DNA of 64,000 nucleotides, from NCBI RefSeq assembly GCF_900109515.1, contig NZ_FOBD01000003.1, positions 62,001 to 126,000 of the forward strand, in the 5' to 3' direction. A program made the position numbers and the translations under genes. Shown here in pieces: positions 56,887 through 64,000 of the stretch. The notes under the pieces were generated by a model. It was not told the DNA's origin and made no database searches. It worked only from the letters and a program-made list of their open reading frames with translations. The stretch comes from Paenibacillus sp. OK003 (lineage in GTDB: Bacteria > Bacillota > Bacilli > Paenibacillales > Paenibacillaceae). Each line of letters starts with the position of its first letter. The stretch's first letter is position 1.

Positions 56887-57633
56887 ATGATCATTATAAA
56901 ATCCCCTAGGGAAATTGAAGAAATGAAGCCGGCGAGCCATATCGTTGCGGACTGCTACCGCGAGGTGACCAAACTAATTGAGCCCGGCATCACCACGCTA
57001 GAAATCAATGATTTTGTTGCAAGCCACATCACCAAGCTGGGTGGCAAGCAGTTTACGAAAGGGTATAATGGTTTTCCCGCCGAAACCTGCATTTCGATCA
57101 ACGATGTGGTGGCCCACGGTATTCCCTCGAACCGGGTTCTTATGGATGGTGACTTGCTGAAACTCGACATCGTCGCGGAATATGGAGGATGGTTTGGCGA
57201 TTCGTGCATGAGCTATGCGGTAGGCAATATTCGGCCGGAAGTGAAAAAATTAATGAAGGTGACAAAGGAATGCTTGGATCTGGGAATGGCCCGGGCTATA
57301 CCAGGGGGGCGGCTCGGCGATATAACGTCGGCGATTCAAAAGCATGCGGAAGCACACGGGTATTCGGTCGTACGCGATCTGCTGGCGCACGGGATCGGAC
57401 GGAGCCTGCACGAGGAGCCGACCTATGAGCATATCGGCGTAGCCGGCAAAGGCATTCGATTAAAAGAAGGCATGGTGTTTACGATTGAACCGATGATCAA
57501 CGAAGGTACGTTCCGTATCACGATCGACGACGATCAGTGGACGGCGAGAACGGCCGACGGCAAGTTGTCTGCGCAATATGAGCATACGATCGCAATCACG
57601 CCGGATGGACCGCTGATTTTAACGGCTCAGTAA
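56887..57633 (+). CDS. Type I methionine aminopeptidase (copy 1)
   Basis: A 248-residue dinuclear metallo-peptidase that trims the initiator Met. The five ligands are present: two Asp in 'LLKLDIVAEYGGWFGDSCM', His in 'LLAHGIGRSLHEEP', Glu in 'FTIEPMINEG' and Glu in 'QYEHTIAI'. The ATG at 56887 fits the family ('MIIIKSPREIEEM'), but its SD (AAGGAG) is 15 bases away; a GTG at 56872 directly after that SD is the alternative. A gene for the same reaction lies 0.9 kb downstream. The housekeeping map gene is expected elsewhere, in the ribosomal cluster. Confidence 0.92.
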   Translation: MIIIKSPREIEEMKPASHIVADCYREVTKLIEPGITTLEINDFVASHITKLGGKQFTKGYNGFPAETCISINDVVAHGIPSNRVLMDGDLLKLDIVAEYGGWFGDSCMSYAVGNIRPEVKKLMKVTKECLDLGMARAIPGGRLGDITSAIQKHAEAHGYSVVRDLLAHGIGRSLHEEPTYEHIGVAGKGIRLKEGMVFTIEPMINEGTFRITIDDDQWTARTADGKLSAQYEHTIAITPDGPLILTAQ

Positions 57634-57876
57634 GAATAGATGCGAACGGACTGGACGCATTATTTCAGGAAATAATTCGCCAACCTTACTGTCTGGCTTG
57701 ACGTAAGTTCGTAAAAAGCAAACGACGAAAAAGCTTTGCATTTATATTTCCAGTCGTATCACTTAAATTGATGAATTGACCTATAGCGAATACCGCACAG
57801 ATGTCCCATTCGCACAGGCAAGCAGTCCACTTATCGCGTAAACTGAAGTAGATTCAGTAGAGCGAGGTGAAATTCA

Positions 57877-58392
57877 ATGGCTAAAACCAACGAAATACGC
57901 CTAAAGGCAAAGCGGTATAAGGCCCGGCCCGTCTGCGTGACTCTTCATAGTGGTGAAACGTATATCGGTTACATTTCTGACGTGAATAGCGGAGGCGTGG
58001 TGCTTACCGGGGGAGGAAAAATATCGCGGACGGCGACCACAGGGGACAGTTCCCAGCGTTCCAAGCAAAAGGTTGCACCCAGCAAGAGCGGTCGTTCTCA
58101 GAACCGGAAACGGGTGAATGGTACGCGCAAGCCGTCTACCCGTTCGCGCACAGTGTCGCGTGCGCAGGTTTCGTCCTTTCTACCGATGATGGGTTCGCTG
58201 TTTGGCGGGCTTGGCGGTGCGGCTTCGGCTGGCGGTATGCTTAGCGGCGGAATGCGGATATTCGGCATGATCCAGCAATTCATGCCGGTCATGAAAATGG
58301 GCTACGGCATGATCAAATCCATTCATCCGTTTATGGGCGCCGTCAAAGGTCTGATGGCTCCACCTAGTCAGGCCGAAGAGGAAGAGGCCTAA
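57877..58392 (+). CDS. Unknown protein with possibly Sm-like N-terminus and Gly/Met-rich tail
   Basis: The protein has 171 residues. The N-terminal 45 ('RPVCVTLHSGETYIGYISDVNSGGVVLTG', about 17-45) read as two or three beta strands like an Sm/LSm half. A very basic Ser/Arg/Lys linker follows (50-95), then a hydrophobic segment rich in Gly and Met (97-165) that could insert in or pack on a membrane, and an acidic end (EEEEA). A clear SD (GAGGTGA) and a following terminator support a real gene. It sits between two methionine aminopeptidase genes. No function can be assigned. Confidence 0.75.
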   Translation: MAKTNEIRLKAKRYKARPVCVTLHSGETYIGYISDVNSGGVVLTGGGKISRTATTGDSSQRSKQKVAPSKSGRSQNRKRVNGTRKPSTRSRTVSRAQVSSFLPMMGSLFGGLGGAASAGGMLSGGMRIFGMIQQFMPVMKMGYGMIKSIHPFMGAVKGLMAPPSQAEEEEA

Positions 58393-58402
58393 TTCGAAAT
58401 TC

Positions 58403-58434
58403 AGCCCCTTTGATGTAAGGGGCTTTTCTTTTTT
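58403..58434 (+). terminator. Terminator after the unknown protein gene
   Basis: AGCCCCTT (58403-58410) and AAGGGGCT (58417-58424) with a 6-nt loop and TTTCTTTTTT. Confidence 0.85.
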
Positions 58435-58538
58435 AGTATCAATGTGATATTGATAAAACAAGCTTTTTAAAAAAAGTTGCGAAGCTTTGACCATTTGGAT
58501 ATGATTATCTAATTGGTTGTTTCAGCTTATACATTTAA

Positions 58539-59309
<771 letters not shown>

Positions 59310-59331
59310 TATCAAGAGCATTGTCTAAGGT

Positions 59332-59363
59332 CGATTTCCCAACTGGGAAATCGGCTTTTTTTT
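59332..59363 (+). terminator. Terminator after mapB
   Basis: CGATTTCC (59332-59339) and GGAAATCG (59346-59353) with a short loop and eight T. Confidence 0.85.
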
Positions 59364-59483
59364 GATGCCCCTTAACCAAACGGATCGAGGAAGGAGGGAA
59401 TGAGCTATATGGAATGATGTACAATAATAATATGGAGGAACAAAAACTACAATTGCTAAATTGTGATGAGGAGCGGGTGGAGT

Positions 59484-60683
59484 TTGGACAGAACAGTCAT
59501 ACTGGAGCGTCTTCAATCACAGCTGTGCGAGGGAAATCACATCATCGGTGTCTCAACAGGCACGGGGATTACAGCGAAGTATGCAGCTCAGAGTGGAGCG
59601 GATTTTATATTAATGCTGAACTCCGGTAAGTTTCGCCAGATGGGGAGAAGCTCTCTAGCCGGCTTTTTGCCGTTTTGCAACAGTAATGATATGGTGATGG
59701 ATTTTGCGTCAAGAGAAATTGTGCCGCTGGTGAGGCATTCTCCCGTACTCTTTGGACTGAATGCGAATGATCCAACCATAGAAATGGCTGATTATATAGA
59801 GGAAATCAAGAGGAGAGGGTTTTCAGGAGTCAACAACTATCCTACGGTCGGCTTGATCGACGGATTATTCAGAGAGGCTCTGGAGGAAGTGGGGATTCGT
59901 TATGACGTCGAGGTTGAGGCCATACGCCTGGCCCATCGACAGGATTTGTTTACGGTGGCGTTCGTATTTGATGAGCTTCAGGCTGCCCAGATGATTGAAG
60001 CGGGGGCAGATGTAATCTGTGCTCATCTTGGCCTGACCGAAGGCGGGTTATTGGGTGCACGGAAGGTTGTATCCTTGGAGGCCGCCAAATCAAAGGCACT
60101 GCGTATTTTTGATACCTGCAATCAGCTTAAGCCGGATTTGATCAAGATGATTTATGGCGGTCCGGTAAAGACGCCTGTCGATGTCCAGTACATGTATAGC
60201 GACAACACAGACATTATGGGCTATATTGGCGGGTCTGCATTTGAACGAATTCCTTCCGAGAAGTCGATTACGGCAATTACACGCGATTTTAAACGCCTGG
60301 GTAAACTGGATGAGGACGATTTTATGGTCAAAATGCTGAAAGGCATTACCCAGCATTATGATTACGTTGAGTTTGTCAAAGAGTATGTGGCGCAAAACTA
60401 CAGCAGTGAAATTGTTTTTTCGGATCTGGCCAAGGTTGCTCATGTTTCCCGCAGCTATTTGAGCAGTTTGTTTAAAAAGGAGGTTGGCTGCAGCTTTCAG
60501 ACCTATCTGGTGAGCTTCCGCATCAATAAAGCCGTCACGCTTCTTCATGCGCCGCAGCTTCAATTATCCGAGGTGGCCGGTATGGTTGGGTATCCCAATT
60601 ACGCACAATTCAGCAAAATGTTTAAAAAGCTTAAGGGCTGCTCTCCCAAAAAGTACAGATCTAACCTAAACACAAAAACATAG
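59484..60683 (+). CDS. TIM-barrel (phosphoenolpyruvate hydrolase family) fused to AraC DNA-binding domain
   Basis: The protein is 399 residues long. Residues 1-280 match the TIM-barrel domain of Tm-1-like proteins and are paralogous to the enzyme encoded at 62067 ('GTGITAK', 'NSGKFRQMGRSSLAG', '[13 protein letters not shown]'). Residues 295-395 are an AraC HTH ('LAKVAHVSRSYLSSLFKKEVGCSF', 'VGYPNYAQFSKMFKKLKGCSPKKYR'). Several residues conserved in the enzyme are changed here: GAGTG to STGTG, GDAN to NSND, ICHGGP to MIYGGP. This suggests a ligand sensor rather than a catalyst. The TTG start gives a protein aligned to its paralogue. It probably regulates the two genes that follow. Confidence 0.88.
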   Translation: MDRTVILERLQSQLCEGNHIIGVSTGTGITAKYAAQSGADFILMLNSGKFRQMGRSSLAGFLPFCNSNDMVMDFASREIVPLVRHSPVLFGLNANDPTIEMADYIEEIKRRGFSGVNNYPTVGLIDGLFREALEEVGIRYDVEVEAIRLAHRQDLFTVAFVFDELQAAQMIEAGADVICAHLGLTEGGLLGARKVVSLEAAKSKALRIFDTCNQLKPDLIKMIYGGPVKTPVDVQYMYSDNTDIMGYIGGSAFERIPSEKSITAITRDFKRLGKLDEDDFMVKMLKGITQHYDYVEFVKEYVAQNYSSEIVFSDLAKVAHVSRSYLSSLFKKEVGCSFQTYLVSFRINKAVTLLHAPQLQLSEVAGMVGYPNYAQFSKMFKKLKGCSPKKYRSNLNTKT

Positions 60684-60687
60684 AACT

Positions 60688-60701
60688 TAAAAGCGTTTTC
60701 A
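60688..60701 (+). promoter_or_regulatory. cre-like site inside the Tm-1-like module
   Basis: TAAAAGCGTTTTCA has one mismatch to TGNAARCGNWWWCA. It lies just after the AraC-fusion gene, 125 bp before the Tm-1-like gene, and upstream of a terminator. Confidence 0.4.
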
Positions 60702-60713
60702 TAAATAAACAGG

Positions 60714-60753
60714 ACCAGTATGATGAAGCTATAACGATCGTACTGGTTTTTCT
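60714..60753 (+). terminator. Terminator between the AraC-fusion gene and the Tm-1-like genes
   Basis: ACCAGTATGAT (60714-60724) pairs with ATCGTACTGGT (60737-60747) with one G-T pair, followed by TTTTCTG. The regulator and the two enzyme genes thus seem to be separate transcripts. Confidence 0.75.
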
Positions 60754-60825
60754 GTTAGCAAAAAAATCAGCGTGCTACCTGCGATCGAGCTTGGTTTCTA
60801 AAGAGTCATACGAGGAGGCCGTGGA

Positions 60826-62040
60826 ATGAAGACCGTCGCAATCATTGGAACATTTGATACAAAGGGTGATGAATACCTTTACATCAAGAGCATTGCAGAG
60901 GAGGTTGGGTTGGGGACATTGATGATTCATACAGGTGTATTCGAACCGTCCTTTGTTCCGGATGTGTCCAATCGGGAAGTCGCCCACGCCGCAGGCAGGG
61001 TCATAGAAGAACTTGCGGCAAAGAAGGATCGGGCTTTGGCTACAGAGGTTTTGTCCATAGGCTTGAAGAAGCTGGTGCCACAGTTGTACAAACAAGGTAA
61101 ATTTGACGGAATCATTTCCTTTGGTGGCACTGGCGGAACCTCACTGGTCACACCTGCCATGAGAGCTCTGCCGATTGGTGTCCCTAAGGTGATGGTATCG
61201 ACCGTTGCTTCTGGAAACACAGCTCCATACGTAGGCACGAGTGATATTGTCATGATTCCGTCTGTGGTGGATGTAGCCGGATTGAACTCCATTTCTACGA
61301 AAATATTTACAAATGCATTATTTGCGATGGCGGGCATGCTCAAGTTTGAGCATACGCACAAACCGGATAAGAAGCCGCTGGTTGCAGCCACGATGTTCGG
61401 AGTGACAACACCATGTGTGACAGCGGCAAGAAAATATTTGGAGGAGCGGGGTTACGAGGTGCTTGTATTCCACGCTACGGGCATCGGAGGGCAGTCGATG
61501 GAGGCGTTGATTGAAGCAGGCTTTATTGAAGGGGTATTGGACTTGACGACGACGGAGTGGGCGGATGAAATCATCGGCGGTGTCTTGACTGCGGGGCCGA
61601 ATCGCTTAGAGGCTGCAGGCCACAATCGCATTCCGCAGGTAGTCTCGGTAGGCGCCTTGGATATGTGCAATTTTGGGCCGAGCGATACGGTTCCTGAGAA
61701 ATTCAAGGATCATACCTTTTATCAGCATAATCCGACGGTAACCCTGATGAGAACCACAGTGGAAGAGAATGAGCAGATCGGCAGGAAACTTGCGGAGAAG
61801 TTGAACATGGCAAAGGAACGCACCGTGCTAATGCTGCCGCTTAGAGGCGTATCCGCAATTGATGTGGAGGGGGAGTCTTTCTACGGACCGGAGGAGGACC
61901 GGATGTTGTTTGATACCCTGCGTCAGCATGTCGATCGCTCCATTGTTGAAGTGATTGAAATGGATTGCGCCATCAACGATCCAGCCTTTGCTGAGGCCGC
62001 AGCACAACAGCTGATCGCTCTCATGACATCAAATTCTTAA
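60826..62040 (+). CDS. Tm-1-like ATP-binding domain protein (UPF0261)
   Basis: A 404-residue cytoplasmic protein of the family whose plant member is the N-terminal half of tomato Tm-1. Motifs: '[14 protein letters not shown]' (6-19), '[15 protein letters not shown]' (about 102-116), '[17 protein letters not shown]', 'MFGVTTPCV', '[14 protein letters not shown]' and '[11 protein letters not shown]'. The nucleotide is thought to bind around the Gly-rich stretch. The reaction in bacteria is not established. GAGGAGG gives the start. It is followed 26 bp later by the separate TIM-barrel half, as expected for a split two-domain complex. Confidence 0.93.
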   Translation: MKTVAIIGTFDTKGDEYLYIKSIAEEVGLGTLMIHTGVFEPSFVPDVSNREVAHAAGRVIEELAAKKDRALATEVLSIGLKKLVPQLYKQGKFDGIISFGGTGGTSLVTPAMRALPIGVPKVMVSTVASGNTAPYVGTSDIVMIPSVVDVAGLNSISTKIFTNALFAMAGMLKFEHTHKPDKKPLVAATMFGVTTPCVTAARKYLEERGYEVLVFHATGIGGQSMEALIEAGFIEGVLDLTTTEWADEIIGGVLTAGPNRLEAAGHNRIPQVVSVGALDMCNFGPSDTVPEKFKDHTFYQHNPTVTLMRTTVEENEQIGRKLAEKLNMAKERTVLMLPLRGVSAIDVEGESFYGPEEDRMLFDTLRQHVDRSIVEVIEMDCAINDPAFAEAAAQQLIALMTSNS

Positions 62041-62066
62041 TGAATTCAATAAGGAGGATATACGAA

Positions 62067-62897
62067 ATGAATAAGCTGAACAGATCAGATATTATGGACA
62101 AATTCAGGGAAGAGGTAAAGCAGGGTAAAATTCTACTAGGTGTCGGGGCAGGTACAGGCATTACGGCCAAGAGCAGTGAAGCAGGCGGAGCAGATATGTT
62201 GATCGTATACAATTCCGGCCGGTATAGAATGGCAGGCCGTGGCTCGCTGGCGGGCTTGCTCTCCTATGGAGATGCCAATCAAATCGTCGTTGAGATGGGT
62301 GCCGAGGTGCTGCCCGTCGTCAAGCATACACCTGTTCTGGCAGGGGTATGCGGTACCGACCCTTTTCGAATAATGGAGGTATACCTGAAGCAACTGAAAG
62401 AGCAGGGCTTCAGCGGAGTTCAAAATTTCCCAACCGTTGGTTTGATCGATGGGGTGTTCAGACAAAACCTGGAGGAAACCGGTATGGGGTACGACCTGGA
62501 GGTTGAAATGATCCGTGTCGCCCATGAATTGGATTTGCTGACGACGCCGTATGTTTTTGATCCTGCTCAGGCAAAAGCTATGGCGGAGGCGGGGGCTGAC
62601 ATTTTGGTTGCGCACATGGGGTTGACGACCAAGGGCTCCATTGGTGCAAAAACAGCGCTGACCCTGGACGACTGTGTACAACGAATTGAAGCTATTATTG
62701 AAGCAGGGCGGGCTGTGAACCCGGAGATCATGATTATTTGCCACGGTGGACCCATTGCAGAGCCGGAGGATGCGGCCTATGTCATTGAGAGAACGAAGGA
62801 CATCGATGGATTCTTCGGCGCATCCAGCATCGAGCGCTTTGCGGCAGAGAAAGGCATTACACAGCAGACGGAGTCCTTCAAGTCGATCCGGAAATAG
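62067..62897 (+). CDS. TIM-barrel protein, phosphoenolpyruvate hydrolase family
   Basis: The protein has 276 residues and corresponds to the C-terminal half of plant Tm-1. Motifs: '[39 protein letters not shown]' (about 21-60), '[11 protein letters not shown]', 'GTDPFRIM', '[14 protein letters not shown]', '[15 protein letters not shown]', 'GASSIERF'. Enzyme chemistry is not firmly known; the family name rests on a proposed PEP hydrolase. AAGGAGGATAT precedes the ATG at 62067. It probably acts as a complex with the upstream ATP-binding protein. Confidence 0.92.
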   Translation: MNKLNRSDIMDKFREEVKQGKILLGVGAGTGITAKSSEAGGADMLIVYNSGRYRMAGRGSLAGLLSYGDANQIVVEMGAEVLPVVKHTPVLAGVCGTDPFRIMEVYLKQLKEQGFSGVQNFPTVGLIDGVFRQNLEETGMGYDLEVEMIRVAHELDLLTTPYVFDPAQAKAMAEAGADILVAHMGLTTKGSIGAKTALTLDDCVQRIEAIIEAGRAVNPEIMIICHGGPIAEPEDAAYVIERTKDIDGFFGASSIERFAAEKGITQQTESFKSIRK

Positions 62898-62991
62898 CAT
62901 CAGCAGCAGTCTGTATGCAAAACAGGGGTTGCCGAATGTTCTACATGATCGGGAACCCGTATTCTATGTCAACCTACACGTAAAATATAAC

Positions 62992-63041
62992 CCCCTACTA
63001 GAGCAAAACGATAAATTGCTCTAGTAGGGGATTTTTTTTTT
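62992..63041 (+). terminator. Terminator after the Tm-1-like module
   Basis: Perfect 15-bp arms CCCCTACTAGAGCAA (62992-63006) and TTGCTCTAGTAGGGG (63016-63030), followed by A and ten T. Confidence 0.9.
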
Positions 63042-63095
63042 AGCCGAATCCAGTAGCAACAAGCCAACTCCAAATTCCTTTTTTAAATAAATGAT

Positions 63096-63126
63096 TTGAC
63101 TTACAGTTAACTCTATGTCTTATACT
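63096..63126 (+). promoter_or_regulatory. MerR-type promoter upstream of the MFS exporter
   Basis: TTGACT (63096-63101), 19-bp spacer, TATACT (63121-63126). A 22-bp dyad at 63098-63119 runs from GAC to GTC around a central AGTTAACT, with 18 of 22 positions symmetric. This matches the promoters of MerR-activated multidrug genes in Bacillus (BmrR/Mta type). A 163-nt leader separates it from the exporter start. No MerR gene is seen beside it in the window. Confidence 0.7.
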
Positions 63127-63289
63127 CCGAAGAGGAAGAAAAATAAGTGGTTTTTCTGGAGTAGGGCATTTACAATTAGTTAGAATCAATAGGATGTGGG
63201 GTGTGAACAAGGTATAGGTAATGCTAAATGGATTGTAATGAAGATTCAAATAAACTAAATCACGTAATGAATTGGAGATTTAATCAACA

Positions 63290-64000
63290 ATGATGAAGAG
63301 CAAGAGCAATAATTGGAATGTATTTGGCCTGGCATTGCTGCTGGGTTTATTCTCAACATTAGGTCCATTTACGATTGATATGTATTTACCGGCTTTCCCT
63401 GAGATTGCAGGGAATTTCAATACAAGCGCATCACTTGTTCAGTTTAGTCTTACGGCTTGTTTATTAGGTCTAGGTATGGGACAACTCGTTATGGGTCCTT
63501 TGAGTGATGCTCACGGTAGACGTAAACCGTTGTTAATCTCCATGGCAGCCTATATTATTTGCTCCTTGGCGTGCGCTTTTGCTCCTAATATCGGACTATT
63601 AATTTTGTTTCGTTTCACTCAAGGATTTGCGGCTTCAGCAGGGATTGTCATTTCTCGTGCGATAGCTAGGGACCTTTATAGTGGACATGAACTTACTAAA
63701 TTTTTCTCTTTGCTGCTGCTTGTAGGGAATTTAGGGCCTTTGGCAGCCCCGATCGCTGGAAGTGGCATTCTTTCATTCACGTCATGGATTGGTGTGTTTA
63801 TCTCACTCTCATTTTTGGGCGTTTTCTTATTAATAATGACAAAGTGGGGCTTGAAGGAGTCCAATCCGCCTGAACGACGTATGGCTCCCGACTTTAAGCA
63901 GCAGTTGGGGAATTACAAAACGCTTCTGCGTGACCGCAAGTTTGTTGGCTACATGCTGGCACAGGGAATCATGACCGCGGGTGTCTTTGCATATGTAGCA
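63290..64000 (+). CDS. MFS multidrug exporter, Bcr/CflA type (5' part)
   Basis: The first 237 residues are seen; the gene continues past the window end. Seven helices are recognisable. 'LGPFTIDMYLPAFPEIAGNF' in helix 1 is the signature of Bcr/CflA transporters. 'GPLSDAHGRRKPLL' is the loop 2-3 motif A, and 'RFTQGFAASAGIVISRAIARDL' the helix 4 block with its conserved Arg. It would export drugs or small hydrophobic compounds using protons. ATG at 63290 (or 63293) has GGAG 12 bases upstream. It is probably induced through the MerR-type promoter. Confidence 0.9.
   Translation, partial: MMKSKSNNWNVFGLALLLGLFSTLGPFTIDMYLPAFPEIAGNFNTSASLVQFSLTACLLGLGMGQLVMGPLSDAHGRRKPLLISMAAYIICSLACAFAPNIGLLILFRFTQGFAASAGIVISRAIARDLYSGHELTKFFSLLLLVGNLGPLAAPIAGSGILSFTSWIGVFISLSFLGVFLLIMTKWGLKESNPPERRMAPDFKQQLGNYKTLLRDRKFVGYMLAQGIMTAGVFAYVA

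Noticed and set aside
59414..59629. Plus-strand 71-codon frame at the start of the AraC-fusion gene
   Set aside because: It overlaps the start of the fusion gene in another frame and loses any protein-like character after the first 15 codons.

Overview
The window looks like a Paenibacillus chromosome, close to the P. pabuli / P. xylanilyticus type. The evidence is moderate GC, frequent TTG/GTG starts behind strong purine-rich Shine-Dalgarno (SD) sequences, many sugar ABC importers that lack their own ATPase, YesM/YesN two-component pairs, large membrane-bound AraC regulators, and a lichenase very like the P. polymyxa enzyme. No rRNA, tRNA, CRISPR array or intact insertion sequence was seen.

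Layout. 0.1-2.7 kb: a divergent AraC regulator and GH43 glycosidase. 2.8-8.0 kb: a solute-binding lipoprotein followed by a YesM-type kinase and YesN-type regulator. 8.1-8.8 kb: an AraC regulator with a degenerate receiver. 9.1-23.7 kb: a long carbohydrate locus with two binding proteins, two permease pairs, an NHL/TPR membrane protein, a YIP1-like membrane protein, a large lipoprotein (probable DUF5696) and a secreted GH5-lectin enzyme. 24.0 kb: phenolic acid decarboxylase padC. 24.8-32.2 kb: a membrane AraC regulator, an LplB/YtcP-type importer and a GH29 alpha-L-fucosidase. 32.2-36.8 kb: an arabinoxylan side-chain and oligomer cluster (AraC, GH8 exo-oligoxylanase, SGNH esterase, feruloyl esterase). 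36.8-37.0 kb: a decayed alpha/beta-hydrolase. 37.3-39.6 kb: a regulator-kinase-regulator signalling cassette. 39.8-44.7 kb: a nickel/metallophore-type ABC importer. 44.9-47.5 kb: copper ATPase copA. 47.6-51.4 kb: PepSY membrane protein, lichenase, TetR regulator, small membrane protein. 51.6-54.4 kb: ArsR repressor with a CoA-disulfide reductase/rhodanese/TusA/DsrE-like fusion. 54.7-55.8 kb: divergent MerR and SDR. 56.1-59.3 kb: TetR, methionine aminopeptidase, a possibly Sm-like protein, and a second methionine aminopeptidase. 59.5-62.9 kb: a Tm-1-like module. 63.3 kb to the end: a Bcr/CflA-type MFS exporter, cut by the window edge.

How it works together. Most of the first 37 kb serves plant polysaccharide use. 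Secreted or surface enzymes cut glucans, xylans and fucosylated glycans, lipoproteins deliver oligomers to permeases, and AraC or YesM/YesN regulators sense the products. The importers probably share an ATPase encoded elsewhere (MsmX type, inferred). CcpA-like cre sites near several of these genes fit carbon catabolite control. The second half holds metal, sulfur, aldehyde or drug stress modules.

The two least explained systems are the dual-permease carbohydrate locus at 9.1-23.7 kb and the Tm-1-like module at 59.5-62.9 kb. In the latter, the TIM-barrel enzyme has a paralogue fused to an AraC DNA-binding domain, which suggests an enzyme turned into a sensor.
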